The position numbers and the translations under genes were made by a program. The notes below the pieces were generated by a model that searched no databases, was not told the DNA's origin, and saw only the letters and a program-made list of their open reading frames with translations. This document shows positions 6,172 through 6,661 of a stretch of 6,661 bases of DNA, piece after piece. The DNA is from Bacteroidetes bacterium GWA2_30_7 (GTDB lineage Bacteria; Bacteroidota; Bacteroidia; Bacteroidales; GWF2-33-38). Numbering within the stretch: position 1 is the stretch's first letter; the number at the start of each line of letters is the position of its first letter. The stretch lies in NCBI GenBank assembly GCA_001768155.1, contig MENC01000090.1, forward strand, positions 12,122-18,782, written 5' to 3'.

Positions 6172-6510
6172 TTACAACTTAAAATTATCAGAATCAAACA
6201 TCTTAACAGGTTTATCAAGATTAACTTCAATTGTTTTTCCTACAATAAAAGATTTGACGTGAATTTTTCCTTTAAGCTTTACATTTGCTCTGTCTTTTTT
6301 CATTATCGAACCAAGTATATTAAGGCTTCCGGCAAGTACTTTAGAAAACTCAACTTCGACCAAAAAAATATGAGTTTCGTTTGAATTTGCAGGAATTTTA
6401 ACATTTTTCAATTCTTTTACTTTTCCTAAATCAATACCATTTAAATTAAAATCAAGGTCAATATTTGTAACTTTAAATTTAGTATCATTGGGATTATTAA
6501 TTGGAATCAT
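6172..6510 (-). CDS. LEA type 2 family protein (LEA14-like domain), 5' end probably incomplete
   Basis: From its first ATG the frame gives 112 residues of a LEA14-like (water stress and hypersensitive response) beta-sandwich domain. Key features are the INNPND motif (4-9), DLDFNLNGIDLGKV (18-31), KIPANSNETHIFLVEVEF (38-55) and KVKLKGKI-like NVKLKGKIHVKSFIVGKTIEVNL (76-98). Bacteroidota members are usually small exported lipoproteins of about 150 residues; no enzymatic role is known to me and the function is unclear. The annotated ATG is almost certainly not the original start. The 29 codons directly upstream (6511-6597) encode VNIEGIKVIEITKSFVKLEL-type sequence, which is the first strands of the same domain, before an in-frame TAA. 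This product would lack the first strands and any export signal. No other start codon was found in the open part of the frame. Confidence 0.6.
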   Translation of the reverse strand: MIPINNPNDTKFKVTNIDLDFNLNGIDLGKVKELKNVKIPANSNETHIFLVEVEFSKVLAGSLNILGSIMKKDRANVKLKGKIHVKSFIVGKTIEVNLDKPVKMFDSDNFKL

Positions 6511-6660
6511 TAATTCAAGTTTAACAAAAGATTTTGTAATTTCGATTACTTTAATACCCTCTATGTTAACGTGAGTTCGGGATTTAAGAGTAAGATATTA
6601 AGAGCATTATGTTGAAAAAAAAATCAAAAGAATAAAAAAACATAAGGCTTGAAACTGCAT
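6511..6660 (-). pseudogene. disrupted 5' part of the LEA type 2 gene
   Basis: This segment is in frame with the LEA type 2 gene. From an ATG at 6660-6658 it reads a 17-residue hydrophobic stretch, MQFQALCFFILLIFFST. A TAA (6609-6607), Cys-Ser, and a second TAA (6600-6598) follow. After that comes the open stretch YLTLKSRTHVNIEGIKVIEI and onwards into the LEA domain. A hydrophobic segment, then Cys-Ser, then about five residues before the domain is the layout of a lipoprotein, so this looks like a signal sequence broken by two stop codons. A second frame carries MLLISYS just before the domain, which would be a lipobox if Y were C. A run of nine T (on this strand) at 6612-6620 is a likely site for an indel or a read error. 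The window ends here, so the real start may lie outside it. Confidence 0.5.
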
Positions 6661-6661
6661 A

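Overview
This 6.7 kb window is AT-rich chromosomal DNA that reads as a Bacteroidota genome, probably Bacteroidales or a close relative. Three things point that way. The start codons lack Shine-Dalgarno sequences. A promoter upstream of the threonylcarbamoyl-AMP synthase-like gene matches the Bacteroidota form (TTTG, 19 nt, TAnnTTTG) exactly. The protein types also fit: methylmalonyl-CoA epimerase, an LtaS-like membrane phosphotransferase in a Gram-negative setting, and a LEA type 2 family protein. Lineage is inferred from these features, not from a search.

Layout. At the left end two minus-strand metabolic genes are each complete: methylmalonyl-CoA epimerase (44-448) and enolase (646-1926). 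A strong hairpin at 589-624 separates them, so they are probably separate transcripts. The 221-nt divergent gap 1927-2147 holds candidate promoters for both sides, a 9-bp direct repeat and a small hairpin. On the plus strand, an LtaS/alkaline-phosphatase-superfamily membrane enzyme (2148-4043) overlaps a diacylglycerol-kinase-family lipid kinase (4033-4911) by 11 nt. This pair converges on a minus-strand operon: a YciO-type Sua5/YrdC protein (5386-6000) followed 3 nt later by a GNAT acetyltransferase (4936-5382). At the right edge is a LEA type 2 domain gene (6172-6510 from its first usable ATG). Its coding-like frame continues upstream through two in-frame stop codons to a hydrophobic, signal-peptide-like segment, so it looks disrupted or mis-sequenced at its 5' end.

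How the genes work together. Epimerase and enolase are core carbon metabolism (propionate/succinate interconversion and glycolysis). The plus-strand pair makes biochemical sense: LtaS-type enzymes strip glycerol phosphate from phosphatidylglycerol and leave diacylglycerol, and a DgkB-type kinase returns diacylglycerol to phosphatidic acid. In a Gram-negative that has no lipoteichoic acid, the acceptor of the glycerol phosphate is unknown. This is the part of the window with the most open biology. No mobile element, CRISPR array, tRNA or rRNA was seen.
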